Shown here: in pieces, positions 15,077 through 23,929 of the stretch
Position numbering within the stretch: the stretch's first letter is position 1
Layout of the letters: each line of letters opens with the position of its first letter
Assembly (NCBI GenBank): GCA_964440345.1
Contig: CAYTSA010000007.1
Span: 15,020 to 79,019 of the forward strand
Direction: 5' to 3'
From: CAYTSA01 sp964440345
Lineage (GTDB): Bacteria > Desulfobacterota > Desulfovibrionia > Desulfovibrionales > Desulfovibrionaceae
DNA: 64,000 nucleotides
Position numbers and translations under genes: made by a program
Notes under the pieces: model-generated
Told to the model about the DNA's origin: nothing
Databases searched by the model: none
What the model saw: only the letters and a program-made list of their open reading frames with translations

Positions 15077-16024
15077 TCAGGACCTCTGAGCACCTGTCAG
15101 GTCCAATTCCCAGCGCTCCTCCAGAATGGGCTCGCCTCCCATGACGCCGTTTTTGGTCTCCACCATGGCGAACCCCATCTTGCTGTACATTGACTTTGCC
15201 GCGTGCAAAGGCTCCACTGTCCAGAGAAAAACCGCGTCAAAACCCTGCTCCCGGCAAAAATTCACGGCGTGTTGCGCCAGCGCCCGACCCGCACCCATCC
15301 CTTGCGCCGCCGGCTCCACCAGCAGCCAGCGCATCTGGGCTCGGCTCTCTCCAACTTCCACCACGCCGACAGAACCAACCGGCTCGCCGTCCAGCTCAGC
15401 TATCCACAGCCTGCTGCGGCAAGCCGCGTCCTGCGCGCAATAATCGGCCATGCCAAGGAGCACGTAACGCTCGAAGTCCTCGTTGAAACCATACTCGCGT
15501 CCATAAAACGCAGCGTGGCGGTTGAGAACCCAACCCATTTCCCCACTACGGGCCGACCGAATAACAAGTTCTGAGCGCCTTTTCTCCCTGGCCGGCGTAA
15601 GAAGCCGCTCCACCGTATCCAAAGCCTCCACCAGCTGCTCCTGCTCTGCAAGCGAGAGGCCGCCAAGCAACTTCTTGGCCTGTGCGTTTGCCTCAGCCTC
15701 CAGTTCGCGCATCAAAATCTCCCCCCTGACTGTCAGATTTAGCGGCACTGCGCGGCGGCCAGAACAACCGTGTTCCCGATACACCAGGAGCTTCTTGACC
15801 AAACTGGCCAGCAGCCGGCTCAGGTAGCCTTTGTCCATGTCCAGCCGCTTTGCCAGGTCGCTGGCGGTGACGCCAGGGTTTTGATGTATCTCGAACAACA
15901 CCCGGCCCTGGGCCATATTCAGGGAGGATCCCAGCAGCTGTCTGTCTAACAGGCCTATGTTCTGGGTGAAAAACCGATTGAAGCGTCGCAATCGAACGAC
16001 AGCGGCGTCCATGCTGGATTTCAT
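15077..16024 (-). CDS. MarR-family regulator fused to a GNAT acetyltransferase
   Basis: This 315-residue protein has an N-terminal MarR winged-helix domain (about 5-145; LAKRLDMDKGYLSRLLASLVKKLL is the recognition region) and a C-terminal GNAT domain (about 160-310; acetyl-CoA loop VEPAAQGMGAGRALAQHAV). Such fusions are a known class and probably couple sensing or acetylation of a small molecule to transcription. Start 16024 is chosen for the AAGGAG site; an upstream in-frame start lacks support. Target genes are unknown. The conserved element copy A lies 26 bases after its stop. Confidence 0.9.
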   Translation of the reverse strand: MKSSMDAAVVRLRRFNRFFTQNIGLLDRQLLGSSLNMAQGRVLFEIHQNPGVTASDLAKRLDMDKGYLSRLLASLVKKLLVYREHGCSGRRAVPLNLTVRGEILMRELEAEANAQAKKLLGGLSLAEQEQLVEALDTVERLLTPAREKRRSELVIRSARSGEMGWVLNRHAAFYGREYGFNEDFERYVLLGMADYCAQDAACRSRLWIAELDGEPVGSVGVVEVGESRAQMRWLLVEPAAQGMGAGRALAQHAVNFCREQGFDAVFLWTVEPLHAAKSMYSKMGFAMVETKNGVMGGEPILEERWELDLTGAQRS

Positions 16025-16133
16025 GCTCTGTGCTCCTTGGAAAGGCGTCCGCGGGAGAGAACAGTGCAAGAAAAAGTTGCTTTTGTCAACACAAAATTCC
16101 ACAACACGCGCACGGGTAATGACAGAGGCGTCT

Positions 16134-16541
16134 CTACTCCACCCCGAGGTCCTTCAGGAATTTTCCAAGTTTTGTGTCCATATTCTGGATATGCACGACA
16201 ATCCAGTTGAAGAGGAACGTCCGTAGCTGGTTGATCCTTTCTGCGGAGCTCATGGAGCTGTCGCTCTCTACCTTGTCCACCATGTCCACGAATTCTTTGT
16301 GCATGGCCTTGTGGTGCAAGATGTCCTCGTAGCCGAACCGCTCCATGAACAATTCTTCCTGGGTAAAGTGGTACTTGATGTAGTTGCGGGAGCTGTCCAG
16401 AGCGTCGCGCAGTGCGTTCTCGTCACGTCCGGCGGCTAGTTTATCCTGCATGGCGTTAAAATAGCGAAACAGCTCTTTGTGCTGCCGGTCTATGCTCTCT
16501 ATTCCTGTGGCCAGCGATTCGTCCCATTGCACCAATGCCAT
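16134..16541 (-). CDS. bacteriohemerythrin
   Basis: The 135 residues form a four-helix hemerythrin domain with diiron ligands in WDESLATGIESIDRQH, YHFTQEELFME, HKAMHKEF and VVHIQNMD. It starts at MALVQWDES behind GGGGGAG; an upstream extension in the same frame looks non-coding. Homologues bind O2 reversibly and act in oxygen storage or sensing in anaerobes and microaerophiles. A single-domain soluble form suggests an O2 buffer or carrier, complementing the roo system at the window start. It is transcribed alone, downstream of the prk terminator. Confidence 0.95.
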   Translation of the reverse strand: MALVQWDESLATGIESIDRQHKELFRYFNAMQDKLAAGRDENALRDALDSSRNYIKYHFTQEELFMERFGYEDILHHKAMHKEFVDMVDKVESDSSMSSAERINQLRTFLFNWIVVHIQNMDTKLGKFLKDLGVE

Positions 16542-16656
16542 TTCTCCCCCTCTGGTGTGGTTATGCTGAAGAAGGTTTTCATAGCAAAGGAGCATCAAAA
16601 AATGAAGTGGCCAGCATGATTTTTGTCCGGCATGATTTTTTGGAAAAGAAATGAAA

Positions 16657-16700
16657 CACACGGCGCAAGGACAGGAGCCGCCCCGTCCCGGCGCCGTGTG
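16657..16700 (-). terminator. terminator of the prk-glpX unit
   Basis: CACACGGCGC (16657-16666) and GCGCCGTGTG (16691-16700) pair perfectly over 10 bp, with inner GC pairing. On the minus strand the stem is followed by TTTCATTTCTTTTCC, just after prk. Confidence 0.75.
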
Positions 16701-16715
16701 AGGAGATGGCGACGC

Positions 16716-17648
16716 CTAGCTCAGGCTTTCTCTGGCGTTGAGCAGGTGGAAGGAAGTCAGCAGCTGTGCAATGGCCAGCGGATAACTGATCTTTGCCTCG
16801 GCTCCTTCAGTATAGTTGCCCAAAGCGTCTGTGGGCAGCGGCTCCACGCCCGGCAAGTGGTCAAGGATGATGTCCATGAGCGTTTCTGCAGTCACCGCCT
16901 TGATCTTGCCGGTAATATGCAGAATGTCCACAGGCATGCCCCCGTCCCGGCCCAGGGTGATAGAAAGGCACTGTTCTTTGACACCCGGCCGGTGGTCTAT
17001 GAATTCGTTAAAGTCTGGGTGGCGGATGGTGGGCCGCAGAATGAGCTTGGTGTTCAAGCCTGTGCCAGTTTCGTGCTCGTCAGAGCCCTCTGGCCGGTAG
17101 AAGCTGACCACCACGTCTGCATACTGGCGCTGTGGTCGAATGAAGTTCTGGGAGACCTCGATGCGCCGCTCCAGGGAAGCCTGGACCTCTTCGCGGGTGT
17201 AGCCGCGCTTGAGGGTGTCACGTTTGAACTTCCAGTCCACGCGCAGGTCTTCATCCGGGTCCAGGTATATCTTCACGTCAAACGCGTCGCGCATGGCCTT
17301 GTTGTAAAAGCCGAGCAGGCCTTCCACGATGACAAATTCTTTGGGCTTCACGTAGACCGGCGGGTCAAAGTCGCCGGTGCTGTGGTTGTAGACTGGCTTG
17401 AGAATGGCCTCCCCCCTGCGCAACTGATAGAAGTTGTTGCGCATAATATCTATGTGGTTGCAGTCTGGGTGCAGGGCGGAGATGTTCTTTTCCTTGCGCT
17501 GGACCCGGTTGTATTTGTGGTAATCGTCTGAGCATATGTTGGTGACCCGGTCTGGTCCCAGAATCTTTTCAATGCCGGAGGTGAAGGTGGTCTTGCCGGT
17601 GGCGCTGTCGCCCACAATACCGAGCATTATTGATCGTTTGCGTGGCAT
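16716..17648 (-). CDS. prk: phosphoribulokinase
   Basis: This 310-residue kinase phosphorylates ribulose 5-phosphate to ribulose 1,5-bisphosphate, the step that feeds RuBisCO. The P-loop is GDSATGKTT near residues 13-21, SDDYHKYNR follows near 40, and VIVEGLLGFY is the second nucleotide-side motif. The PRK/uridine-kinase fold extends through residue 230, followed by a family-typical tail. The P-loop wording differs from the GSSGAGTST of class I proteobacterial enzymes and is closer to the longer-established GDS-type PRKs. It sits 59 bases downstream of glpX on the same strand, and linkage to RuBisCO, epimerase and transketolase makes the call secure. Confidence 0.93.
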   Translation of the reverse strand: MPRKRSIMLGIVGDSATGKTTFTSGIEKILGPDRVTNICSDDYHKYNRVQRKEKNISALHPDCNHIDIMRNNFYQLRRGEAILKPVYNHSTGDFDPPVYVKPKEFVIVEGLLGFYNKAMRDAFDVKIYLDPDEDLRVDWKFKRDTLKRGYTREEVQASLERRIEVSQNFIRPQRQYADVVVSFYRPEGSDEHETGTGLNTKLILRPTIRHPDFNEFIDHRPGVKEQCLSITLGRDGGMPVDILHITGKIKAVTAETLMDIILDHLPGVEPLPTDALGNYTEGAEAKISYPLAIAQLLTSFHLLNARESLS

Positions 17649-17707
17649 TTTTTTGCTCCTTGTCGTGCTTGTTGTTGCTGTTCTGCCGCGCCGCCCGGCG
17701 CGCCGGA

Positions 17708-18697
17708 CTAATCGTACTTAATGGCGGAAATCTTCATGAGTTTGTCAAAGGAATGGCTGGCTTCAATGTACCGGACTGTGCCTGTGCGGCCGCGCAGCAC
17801 CATGGAGTTGGTGTTGGCGCCATGGCCGGTAAACTTCACGCCCTTGAGGAACGTGCCGCCGGAGATGCCTGTCGCGGCAAAGAACACGTCGTCGCTGGTG
17901 CACATGTCCTCTGTGGTCATCACCCGCTCCAGGCTCAGGCCAGCGTCGAGCACGGCTTTTTTCTCTTTGTCCGATTGCGGGTCGTATATGCCCTGGATCT
18001 CGCCGCCCAGGATGCTCACAGCCACAGCTGAGAGGATTCCCTCAGGCGTGCCTCCTGTTCCCATCATGACATCGATTTCTGCGTCCGAGCTTACAGCCAT
18101 AAGGGCCCCTGCCACGTCGCCGTCAGTATGCAGCTGGATGCGCGCCCCGGTCTCCCGAATTTCACGAATAAGCTCAGCGTGCCGCGGTTTGTCCAGCACA
18201 AAAACGACCAGGTCGTTCACGTCCTTGCCCAGAGCCCGGGCCACCAGTTTCAGGTTGTGGCTTACCGGCGCCTTGATGTCCACGCGGTACTTGGCCTGGG
18301 ACGGCACAACGAGCTTTTTCATGTAGTACGCCGGGCCAGGGTTGGTCATGCAGCCGCGCGGCGTCATGGCCACCACGGATATGGCGTTGGGCCGGCCCAG
18401 GGCCAACAGGTTGGTGCCCTCCACCGGGTCCACGGCAACGTCCATGGCCGGCCCGGAACCAGACCCGAGGGCCTCGCCGTTAAACAGCATGGGCGCCTTA
18501 TCCTTCTCGCCCTCGCCGATGACCACCACGCCGTCGATATCGATGGCGTTGAAGCTGACGCGCATGGCTTCCACTGCTGCTGCGTCGCCCTTTTTCTTTT
18601 CGCCGCGGCCCAGCCAGCGCGAAGAGGCCAGCGCCGCCGCTTCGGTGACTCGCACCAGATCAAGAGCCAGATTTTTTCCCGGCGCTTCCTGCGTCAT
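17708..18697 (-). CDS. glpX: class II fructose/sedoheptulose bisphosphatase
   Basis: The 329-residue GlpX-type enzyme dephosphorylates fructose 1,6-bisphosphate and, in CBB organisms, often sedoheptulose 1,7-bisphosphate. Recognisable segments are DIDGVVVIGEGEKDKAPML near 45, the metal site VDPVEGTNL near 80, and GTGGTPEGILSAVA near 190. ATG 18697 follows GGAGGGAG; an upstream in-frame start is less likely. It forms a unit with prk. A weak GG-N10-GA pattern near 18756-18772 upstream recalls a -24/-12 promoter, which would suit the neighbouring sigma-54 activator, but it misses the consensus GC. Confidence 0.94.
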   Translation of the reverse strand: MTQEAPGKNLALDLVRVTEAAALASSRWLGRGEKKKGDAAAVEAMRVSFNAIDIDGVVVIGEGEKDKAPMLFNGEALGSGSGPAMDVAVDPVEGTNLLALGRPNAISVVAMTPRGCMTNPGPAYYMKKLVVPSQAKYRVDIKAPVSHNLKLVARALGKDVNDLVVFVLDKPRHAELIREIRETGARIQLHTDGDVAGALMAVSSDAEIDVMMGTGGTPEGILSAVAVSILGGEIQGIYDPQSDKEKKAVLDAGLSLERVMTTEDMCTSDDVFFAATGISGGTFLKGVKFTGHGANTNSMVLRGRTGTVRYIEASHSFDKLMKISAIKYD

Positions 18698-18939
18698 ATC
18701 TTCTCCCTCCATTCCCCCGCGTTTTCAGGGGCTGTTGCATTTTCTTTTCATGTTTCAAGAGCCATACCAATCCGCAGCAACACACACGAATAAAAATTAT
18801 TAAATATAATTCAGAATATTACAACAAAGAAATATCCGTTACGCACGCCGGCGGTGCGCCACTACCGACACAACCTTACGCATCCTGGCCCTCCAGTTGA
18901 GCCGGTAGCGGCGCACCTATGGGCAGAGAACGGTGGGGC

Positions 18940-20334
18940 CTACAGCCTGTGCTTGCGCATTTTACGGTAAAACGTACGGCGGGGAATGCCAGAGAGACGG
19001 GACGCTTCACTGATGTTCCCATCGGCTTTGCGGATGTAATATTGCAATTCCTTGCGTTCAAAATTGGCTATGATCTTGTCGCGTTGCGAAGAAAAATCAG
19101 CGTCGCCGCCATTGGGCGCCTGGGCAAAGGTCTGCGGCTGAGTCTGGCTGTTGTCAGGCGGGGAACAAACCTCCACTTGATTGCGGATTTCATACGGCAG
19201 GTCCGTAGCGTCAATGGCGTTGCCGCAACACAGAATGACGGCCCGCTCCAAGACGTTTTCCAGCTCCCGCACGTTGCCGGGCCAAGCGTAGTTTTCCAGC
19301 AACTGCAAGGCGGCTGGAGTAATGGCCTCCACCTTGGTATTCAGCTTTTCCTCCGCCTTTGTGAGAAAATGGTAGGCCAGATAGGGAATGTCCATACGCC
19401 GGTCGCGCAGGGCGGGCAAATAAATCGTAAAGGTGTTAAAACGGTAGTAGAGATCAGTGCGGAAACTCCCATCCGCCACGGCTTTGGGCAAGTCTCTGTT
19501 GGTGGCGGCAATAACCCGGACGGTTACGTATCGGTTGCGCGTGGAGCCTACACGGCGAATTTCGCCAGTTTGCAGAAAGCGCAGCAGCTTTGCCTGCAAT
19601 TCCAAGGGCATGTCGCCTATCTCGTCCAGAAACACCGTGCCCCCGTCAGCCTCCTCCAGAATGCCCATGCGGTCTGACTCAGCGCCGGTGAAAGCGCCCT
19701 TCTTGTAGCCGAACAGCTCGCTCTCCATGAGCGATGTGGAAAGGGCCGTGCAATTGATGGAAATGAAGGGCTTGTCTCGCAGACGGCTGGCCTGGTGCAG
19801 CGAACGCGCCGCCAGGTCCTTGCCTGTGCCGGTTTCGCCCAGAAGCAGCACGGTGGTGGGCGTGTCGGCCACTTTTGACACAAGGTCCTTGACTTCCAGC
19901 ATAAGCGGGGATTTGCCGATGATGCGCTCATCCCGGTGGAGATACCTTTCGTATTCCTTTTTCAGGGACTGCAACCGACGGGCCTTGCCGCTCTGCGTCC
20001 GGTACCCCATAGCCAGAATGCGCACCAGCCGGGCGGCTTGTGAGTCCAAGACTCGGACATTTTCGCCAACGTTCTGGCGAATAAGATCGCTCACAGAGCT
20101 GTCGCCCGTGCAGTTGAGGGCCAACTGGAGTTCCGGTACAGACTGCAGTCCCAAAGGATCGCCAAAGAACTCTATGGACAGCTCCGCAGCCAGTTCCCGG
20201 CTTTCAGGCGCATCTGAAAAATCAAAGAACCCGAGCAGATTAACCCCTGGCAACTGCCGGAACGTTTCCAGCAGCCTGCCGCAACGCCGGGCTGTTCCCA
20301 CGACCGCCAGATTGACCGTGCCCTTTCTCCACAT
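18940..20334 (-). CDS. sigma-54-dependent activator with Rossmann-like N-terminal domain
   Basis: The 464 residues include a central AAA+ domain (about 140-370; GETGTGKD Walker A, GAFTGA loop that contacts sigma-54, FLDEIGDMP Walker B, VRVIAATNRDL) and a Fis-type helix-turn-helix at the end (NISEASRLSGIPRRTFYRKM). Residues 1-110 lack a receiver phospho-site; they begin NLAVVGTARRCGRLLETF and end LALNCTGD...VRVLDSQAARL, resembling a Rossmann-like nucleotide-binding sensor seen in delta-proteobacterial kinases and activators. It lies within the CBB cluster between glpX and rpe on the same strand, so it may activate those genes in response to redox or nucleotide state (inference). Confidence 0.9.
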   Translation of the reverse strand: MWRKGTVNLAVVGTARRCGRLLETFRQLPGVNLLGFFDFSDAPESRELAAELSIEFFGDPLGLQSVPELQLALNCTGDSSVSDLIRQNVGENVRVLDSQAARLVRILAMGYRTQSGKARRLQSLKKEYERYLHRDERIIGKSPLMLEVKDLVSKVADTPTTVLLLGETGTGKDLAARSLHQASRLRDKPFISINCTALSTSLMESELFGYKKGAFTGAESDRMGILEEADGGTVFLDEIGDMPLELQAKLLRFLQTGEIRRVGSTRNRYVTVRVIAATNRDLPKAVADGSFRTDLYYRFNTFTIYLPALRDRRMDIPYLAYHFLTKAEEKLNTKVEAITPAALQLLENYAWPGNVRELENVLERAVILCCGNAIDATDLPYEIRNQVEVCSPPDNSQTQPQTFAQAPNGGDADFSSQRDKIIANFERKELQYYIRKADGNISEASRLSGIPRRTFYRKMRKHRL

Positions 20335-20371
20335 GCCGATTTCGATATTGCAGCGCGCAGAAACCTGCTGC

Positions 20372-21049
20372 TCACGCCCCCTTGGCGGCGTTCATGAACT
20401 GCTGCAAGCGTTCGTCGTAAGGAGGGTGCTTGAAGAAGGCCGAGCCGGACACCAGGACGTCGACGCCGGCTTCCACCAGGGCGGCAGTGTTGTCCAGGGT
20501 CACGCCGCCGTCCACCTGGATAAGGGTCTGGGCGTTGCGCTTGTCGATGATTTCCCGCAGGTCGCGGACCTTGTCCAAGCAAAAGGGAATGAACATCTGC
20601 CCGCCAAAGCCTGGGTTCACGCTCATGATGAGCACCATGTACAGCTGCGGCAGCAGGTACTCTACTGCGCTAATTGGCGTATGCGGATTCAACGACACGG
20701 CCGGCTTGGCGCCCAGCCTGGCAATTTCGCTGACAGTCCGTTCCAGATGCGTTTCCGCCTCGGCGTGCACGCAGACCAAGTCGGACCCCGCGTCCACAAA
20801 GTCTTTGATGTACCGGCCCGGATTTTCAATCATCAAATGCACGTCAAAAAACATCTGCGTGTGCGGCCGGCAAGCAGCGATAACCGGCGGGCCAAAGGTG
20901 ATGTTAGGCACAAACTGGCCGTCCATCACGTCCAGATGCGCCCACTCCACGCCAGCCTCTTCCAAAGCCTTCAGCTCGTCCTGCAAGCGGCTAAAGTCTG
21001 CGGAAAGCAGTGACGGCGACAAAATCATGTTGCGTTGTTCCTGGGCCAT
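20372..21049 (-). CDS. rpe: ribulose-phosphate 3-epimerase
   Basis: This 225-residue TIM-barrel enzyme interconverts xylulose 5-phosphate and ribulose 5-phosphate, feeding PRK. Signatures are ILSPSLLSADFSRL, HLDVMDGQFVPNITFGP, FDVHLMIENP, MSVNPGFGGQ and VDGGVTLDN. The start follows GGGAGGACTC. It lies between fba (upstream) and the sigma-54 activator (37 bases downstream), probably in one transcript. Because the CBB cycle and the pentose phosphate pathway share this enzyme, the cluster copy may be one of several. Confidence 0.96.
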   Translation of the reverse strand: MAQEQRNMILSPSLLSADFSRLQDELKALEEAGVEWAHLDVMDGQFVPNITFGPPVIAACRPHTQMFFDVHLMIENPGRYIKDFVDAGSDLVCVHAEAETHLERTVSEIARLGAKPAVSLNPHTPISAVEYLLPQLYMVLIMSVNPGFGGQMFIPFCLDKVRDLREIIDKRNAQTLIQVDGGVTLDNTAALVEAGVDVLVSGSAFFKHPPYDERLQQFMNAAKGA

Positions 21050-21097
21050 GAGTCCTCCCTTCCGGCACGGGGCCGGCCTGTTTGCGAAGGGCGCACT

Positions 21098-21129
21098 GTT
21101 CCGGCGCGCCGGCGTTGGCGCGCCGGAAC
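21098..21129 (-). other. intercistronic GC-rich hairpin between fba and rpe
   Basis: Perfect 13-bp arms at 21098-21110 and 21117-21129, containing GGCGCGCC, enclose a 6-base loop. No T-run follows in the direction of transcription, so it more likely stabilises or processes the transcript than ends it. Confidence 0.6.
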
Positions 21130-21139
21130 AAGCTGTCAG

Positions 21140-22204
21140 TTAGTTGATTTTGGGCTCGTATTCGCCGCGCTCGTAGCGCTCGAACATTTCCTCCAGAGAC
21201 ACGGGCTTGATGGACGAAGCCTTGCCCGCGGCGCCAAAAGCTTCGTACCGCTCCACACAAATGGACTTCATGGCGTCTCTGGCCACGTTCAAGTACTTGC
21301 GGGGGTCGAAGTTCTTGGGGTTCTCAGCCAGATGCCGGCGGATGGCCCCGGTGGAGGCCAGACGCAGGTCGGTGTCAATGTTCACCTTGCGCACGCCGTG
21401 CTTGATGCCTTCCACCAGCTCAGGCACTGGCACGCCATAAGTCTCGCCCAGCTCGCCGCCGTATTCGTTGACGATCTTCAACCAGTCCTGGGGCACGGAG
21501 GAAGAACCGTGCATGACCAGATGAGTGCCAGGGATGCGGGCGTGGATTTCTTTGAGCCGGTCAATGGCCAGCACGTCGCCCGTAGGCGGTTTGGTGAACT
21601 TGTAGGCGCCGTGACTGGTGCCGATGGCGATGGCCAGGGCGTCCACCTTGGTCTTGGAGACAAAGTCGGCCGCCTGCTCCGGGTCGGTGAGCATCTGGTC
21701 GCGGGAAAGTTTGCCCTCGGCGCCCACGCCGTCTTCCTTGCCGGCAATTCCGGTTTCCAGAGAACCCAGCACGCCGAGCTCGCCTTCTACGGATACGCCG
21801 CAGGCGTGGGCCATTTCCGCCACCCTGGTGGTTACTTCCACGTTGTACTCGTACGTGGAGGGGGTCTTGCCGTCAGACATAAGCGAGCCGTCCATCATAA
21901 CCGATGAAAAGCCGGACTGGATGGAACGGGCGCAGACTGAAGGCGAAGCGCCGTGGTCCTGGTGTACGCACAGGGGGATGTCCGGGTACTCGTCCATGGC
22001 CGCCTGCATGAGCTGGCGGATGAAAGCAGCGCCAGCGTATTTACGGGCGCCTGCGGAACCCTGCACGATGACCGGGCTGTCCGTCTCCCTGGCGGCCAGC
22101 ATGATCGCCTGCAGTTGTTCCATATTGTTGACGTTGAAAGCGGGAATTCCGTAGCCGTGTTCTGCTGCGTGGTCCAACAGTTGACGCAATGAAATGAGCG
22201 CCAT
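21140..22204 (-). CDS. fba: class II fructose-bisphosphate aldolase
   Basis: The 354-residue zinc-dependent aldolase condenses glyceraldehyde 3-phosphate with DHAP, and in CBB organisms also makes sedoheptulose bisphosphate. Zinc and substrate motifs are CVHQDHGAS, MMDGSLMSDGKTPSTYEYNV, EGELGVLG, GTSHGAYKF, LVMHGSSSVP and KVNIDTDLRLA. The long form fits the CBB-type (CbbA) class II A group. Start 22204 follows AGGAGGAGAACC. It precedes rpe in the cluster. Confidence 0.95.
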   Translation of the reverse strand: MALISLRQLLDHAAEHGYGIPAFNVNNMEQLQAIMLAARETDSPVIVQGSAGARKYAGAAFIRQLMQAAMDEYPDIPLCVHQDHGASPSVCARSIQSGFSSVMMDGSLMSDGKTPSTYEYNVEVTTRVAEMAHACGVSVEGELGVLGSLETGIAGKEDGVGAEGKLSRDQMLTDPEQAADFVSKTKVDALAIAIGTSHGAYKFTKPPTGDVLAIDRLKEIHARIPGTHLVMHGSSSVPQDWLKIVNEYGGELGETYGVPVPELVEGIKHGVRKVNIDTDLRLASTGAIRRHLAENPKNFDPRKYLNVARDAMKSICVERYEAFGAAGKASSIKPVSLEEMFERYERGEYEPKIN

Positions 22205-22302
22205 GGTTCTCCTCCTTCCTGGGCTGTCTGAAGTTTGCTCCCGCGTACAAACGGGAGGCTGTTTCCCTTCCCAATATCGCTTGCTGCACACAGTTGTGCA
22301 GG

Positions 22303-22800
22303 TTACGGCGTCGACGGCGGCTTCAGGTGGTCTATCACCTTGCGAAACGCCTTTTTGCTTTCCGGGGTCTGAACTTCACTCAGGCTCTCCCGGTCCACAT
22401 AGCTGATGGCCTGGCACGGGCACATGACCACACACACCGGAGCCATGCCCTGCTTGCGCCGTTTAGCGCACATATCGCACTTAACGATTGGCTGGTCTGG
22501 TCCGGTAATGAACACAGCGCCAAACGGACAAGCCGTGACGCAGTCCCGGGTTCGGCAATACACGCACCGCAACGGGTTCAACCGTACCGCGCCGGAGTCG
22601 TCCTTGTACAGGGCATCGTTGGCGCAGGCTTTCACGCATTGCGGCGAGTCACAGTGCTGGCAATACAACGGCATCATCACGCCGTCCACTGTCCGGGTCA
22701 TATGTATGCGGGCCTTTCCGTGCACAAAGGCGCAGACCTGCTCGCAGGTTTCGCAGCCTATGCATTTGGAATAGTCCATGTACAGCCGATATTGAGACAT
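22303..22800 (-). CDS. 4Fe-4S ferredoxin-type electron-transfer subunit
   Basis: The 165-residue polyferredoxin has four cysteine groups (CIGCETCEQVC, CQHCDSPQCVKAC, CVYCRTRDCVTAC, CDMCAKRRKQGMAPVCVVMC), like HydN/HycB/DmsB-type relay proteins. It has no signal peptide or membrane helix and is therefore cytoplasmic. The start at 22800 has GAGGAG upstream inside the end of the flavoprotein gene; the two genes are separated by 7 bases and are probably translated together. The likely role is carrying electrons to or from that FAD subunit. The physiological partner is unknown; location in the CBB cluster suggests a link with NAD(P)H or ferredoxin supply. Confidence 0.9.
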   Translation of the reverse strand: MSQYRLYMDYSKCIGCETCEQVCAFVHGKARIHMTRTVDGVMMPLYCQHCDSPQCVKACANDALYKDDSGAVRLNPLRCVYCRTRDCVTACPFGAVFITGPDQPIVKCDMCAKRRKQGMAPVCVVMCPCQAISYVDRESLSEVQTPESKKAFRKVIDHLKPPSTP

Positions 22801-22807
22801 ACGCTCC

Positions 22808-23914
22808 TCACACTCGCAAAGCGTCGCCGACCAGATCGCCGGCAAAGGAATATTCAGATTCGCGGCCCTGCTCCCTCAAGCTCAACCAGTGGGTGAGCGA
22901 CCGCGCAGCGCGCAGCCCGGAGTAAATAGCCTTGCCTATCTTGGATGGCCCGGTCAATGCGTCGCCGGCTACAAACACCCCGTCCATGGAGGTCATTTGC
23001 AGCCAGTGCGCCTCGCCTCGGCGCAGGTTCTCCACGCCAAGCTGCCGGGCAAAGGGAATGGAGGGCCGGTCGCCAATGGCGGTGATGATCACGTCCACCG
23101 GCAAGATGCTTGGCGCACAAGCGTCCTTGGGCTGGGATTTTCCCCCGGGCGCCATCTCGCAGGCCACCAGCTCTAACCCTTCCACCTTGCCGTCGCCCAC
23201 CACGCGCGTAGGGCTTTCCAGCTCTTTCCAGACAATGCCGTGGTCCACGCAGCAGTCAATCTCAAACTCGCCGCAGGGCGCATCGCGCCGGGTGCGCCGG
23301 TAACAGAGAAAAACCTCCTCAGCGCCCTGCGCCAGAGCTGACTCAGCTGCGTCAATGGCGCTGTGCCCTGCGCCCACCACGGCCACGCGCTTGCCTTGCA
23401 CGTCCACTGGCGAAAGCTTGCTGCTGTCGTATTGCGCGGCCCGGATGGGAAAAAGAAACTCCAGACTGGTGTACACGCCAGGCAAATCCTCGCCCGGCAC
23501 GCCCATGGCCCGCGAAGACCAGGTCCCGGTGCAGATGATGACAGCGTCGTGGTCTGCAGCCATATCGCTCAAGCTGTAGAGGTTATCGCTAAAATCATCG
23601 CCGGTCTCCTCGTGCAAGGCTTTGGAGCCGGTGATCTTGGTCTTCATGTGAAAGGCCACCCCCCGGCTTTCCATCAGCCGGGCGCCGGCTTCTATTCGTT
23701 CCGCCGGAATGCGGTGGCCGGGTATGCCGAAGACCATCAATCCCCCGGGCGTGGGCAGTTTATCATATACGTGGACCTCAAAGCCCTTGCAGGCCAGATA
23801 CCCCGCCGCGGCCAGACCCGAGGGTCCGGCCCCGACAATGGCTGCTTTGCGCCCGTTGGGCTCCGGTCGCTCTTTGCACATAAAGGTAAAGTCTATGGCG
23901 TCTTGCATGCACAT
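22808..23914 (-). CDS. GltD-like FAD/NAD(P)H-dependent oxidoreductase subunit
   Basis: The 368 residues contain an FAD Rossmann motif (AAIVGAGPSGLAAAGYL near 24-40) and GGLMVFGIPGHRIP, typical of GltD/NfnB-type flavoproteins. A second Rossmann fold for NAD(P)H (VAVVGAGHSAIDAAESAL, near 180) follows, and the C-terminal FAD motif is GVFVAGDALTGPSKIGKAI. The N-terminal cysteine domain usual in GltD is missing, and its role may be taken by the adjacent 4Fe-4S subunit. ATG 23914 or 23908 could be the start. Such pairs exchange electrons between NAD(P)H and FeS carriers; the specific reaction here is not established. The gene lies 16 bases after tkt. Confidence 0.88.
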   Translation of the reverse strand: MCMQDAIDFTFMCKERPEPNGRKAAIVGAGPSGLAAAGYLACKGFEVHVYDKLPTPGGLMVFGIPGHRIPAERIEAGARLMESRGVAFHMKTKITGSKALHEETGDDFSDNLYSLSDMAADHDAVIICTGTWSSRAMGVPGEDLPGVYTSLEFLFPIRAAQYDSSKLSPVDVQGKRVAVVGAGHSAIDAAESALAQGAEEVFLCYRRTRRDAPCGEFEIDCCVDHGIVWKELESPTRVVGDGKVEGLELVACEMAPGGKSQPKDACAPSILPVDVIITAIGDRPSIPFARQLGVENLRRGEAHWLQMTSMDGVFVAGDALTGPSKIGKAIYSGLRAARSLTHWLSLREQGRESEYSFAGDLVGDALRV

Positions 23915-23929
23915 CGCCTCTTGCGTCTG

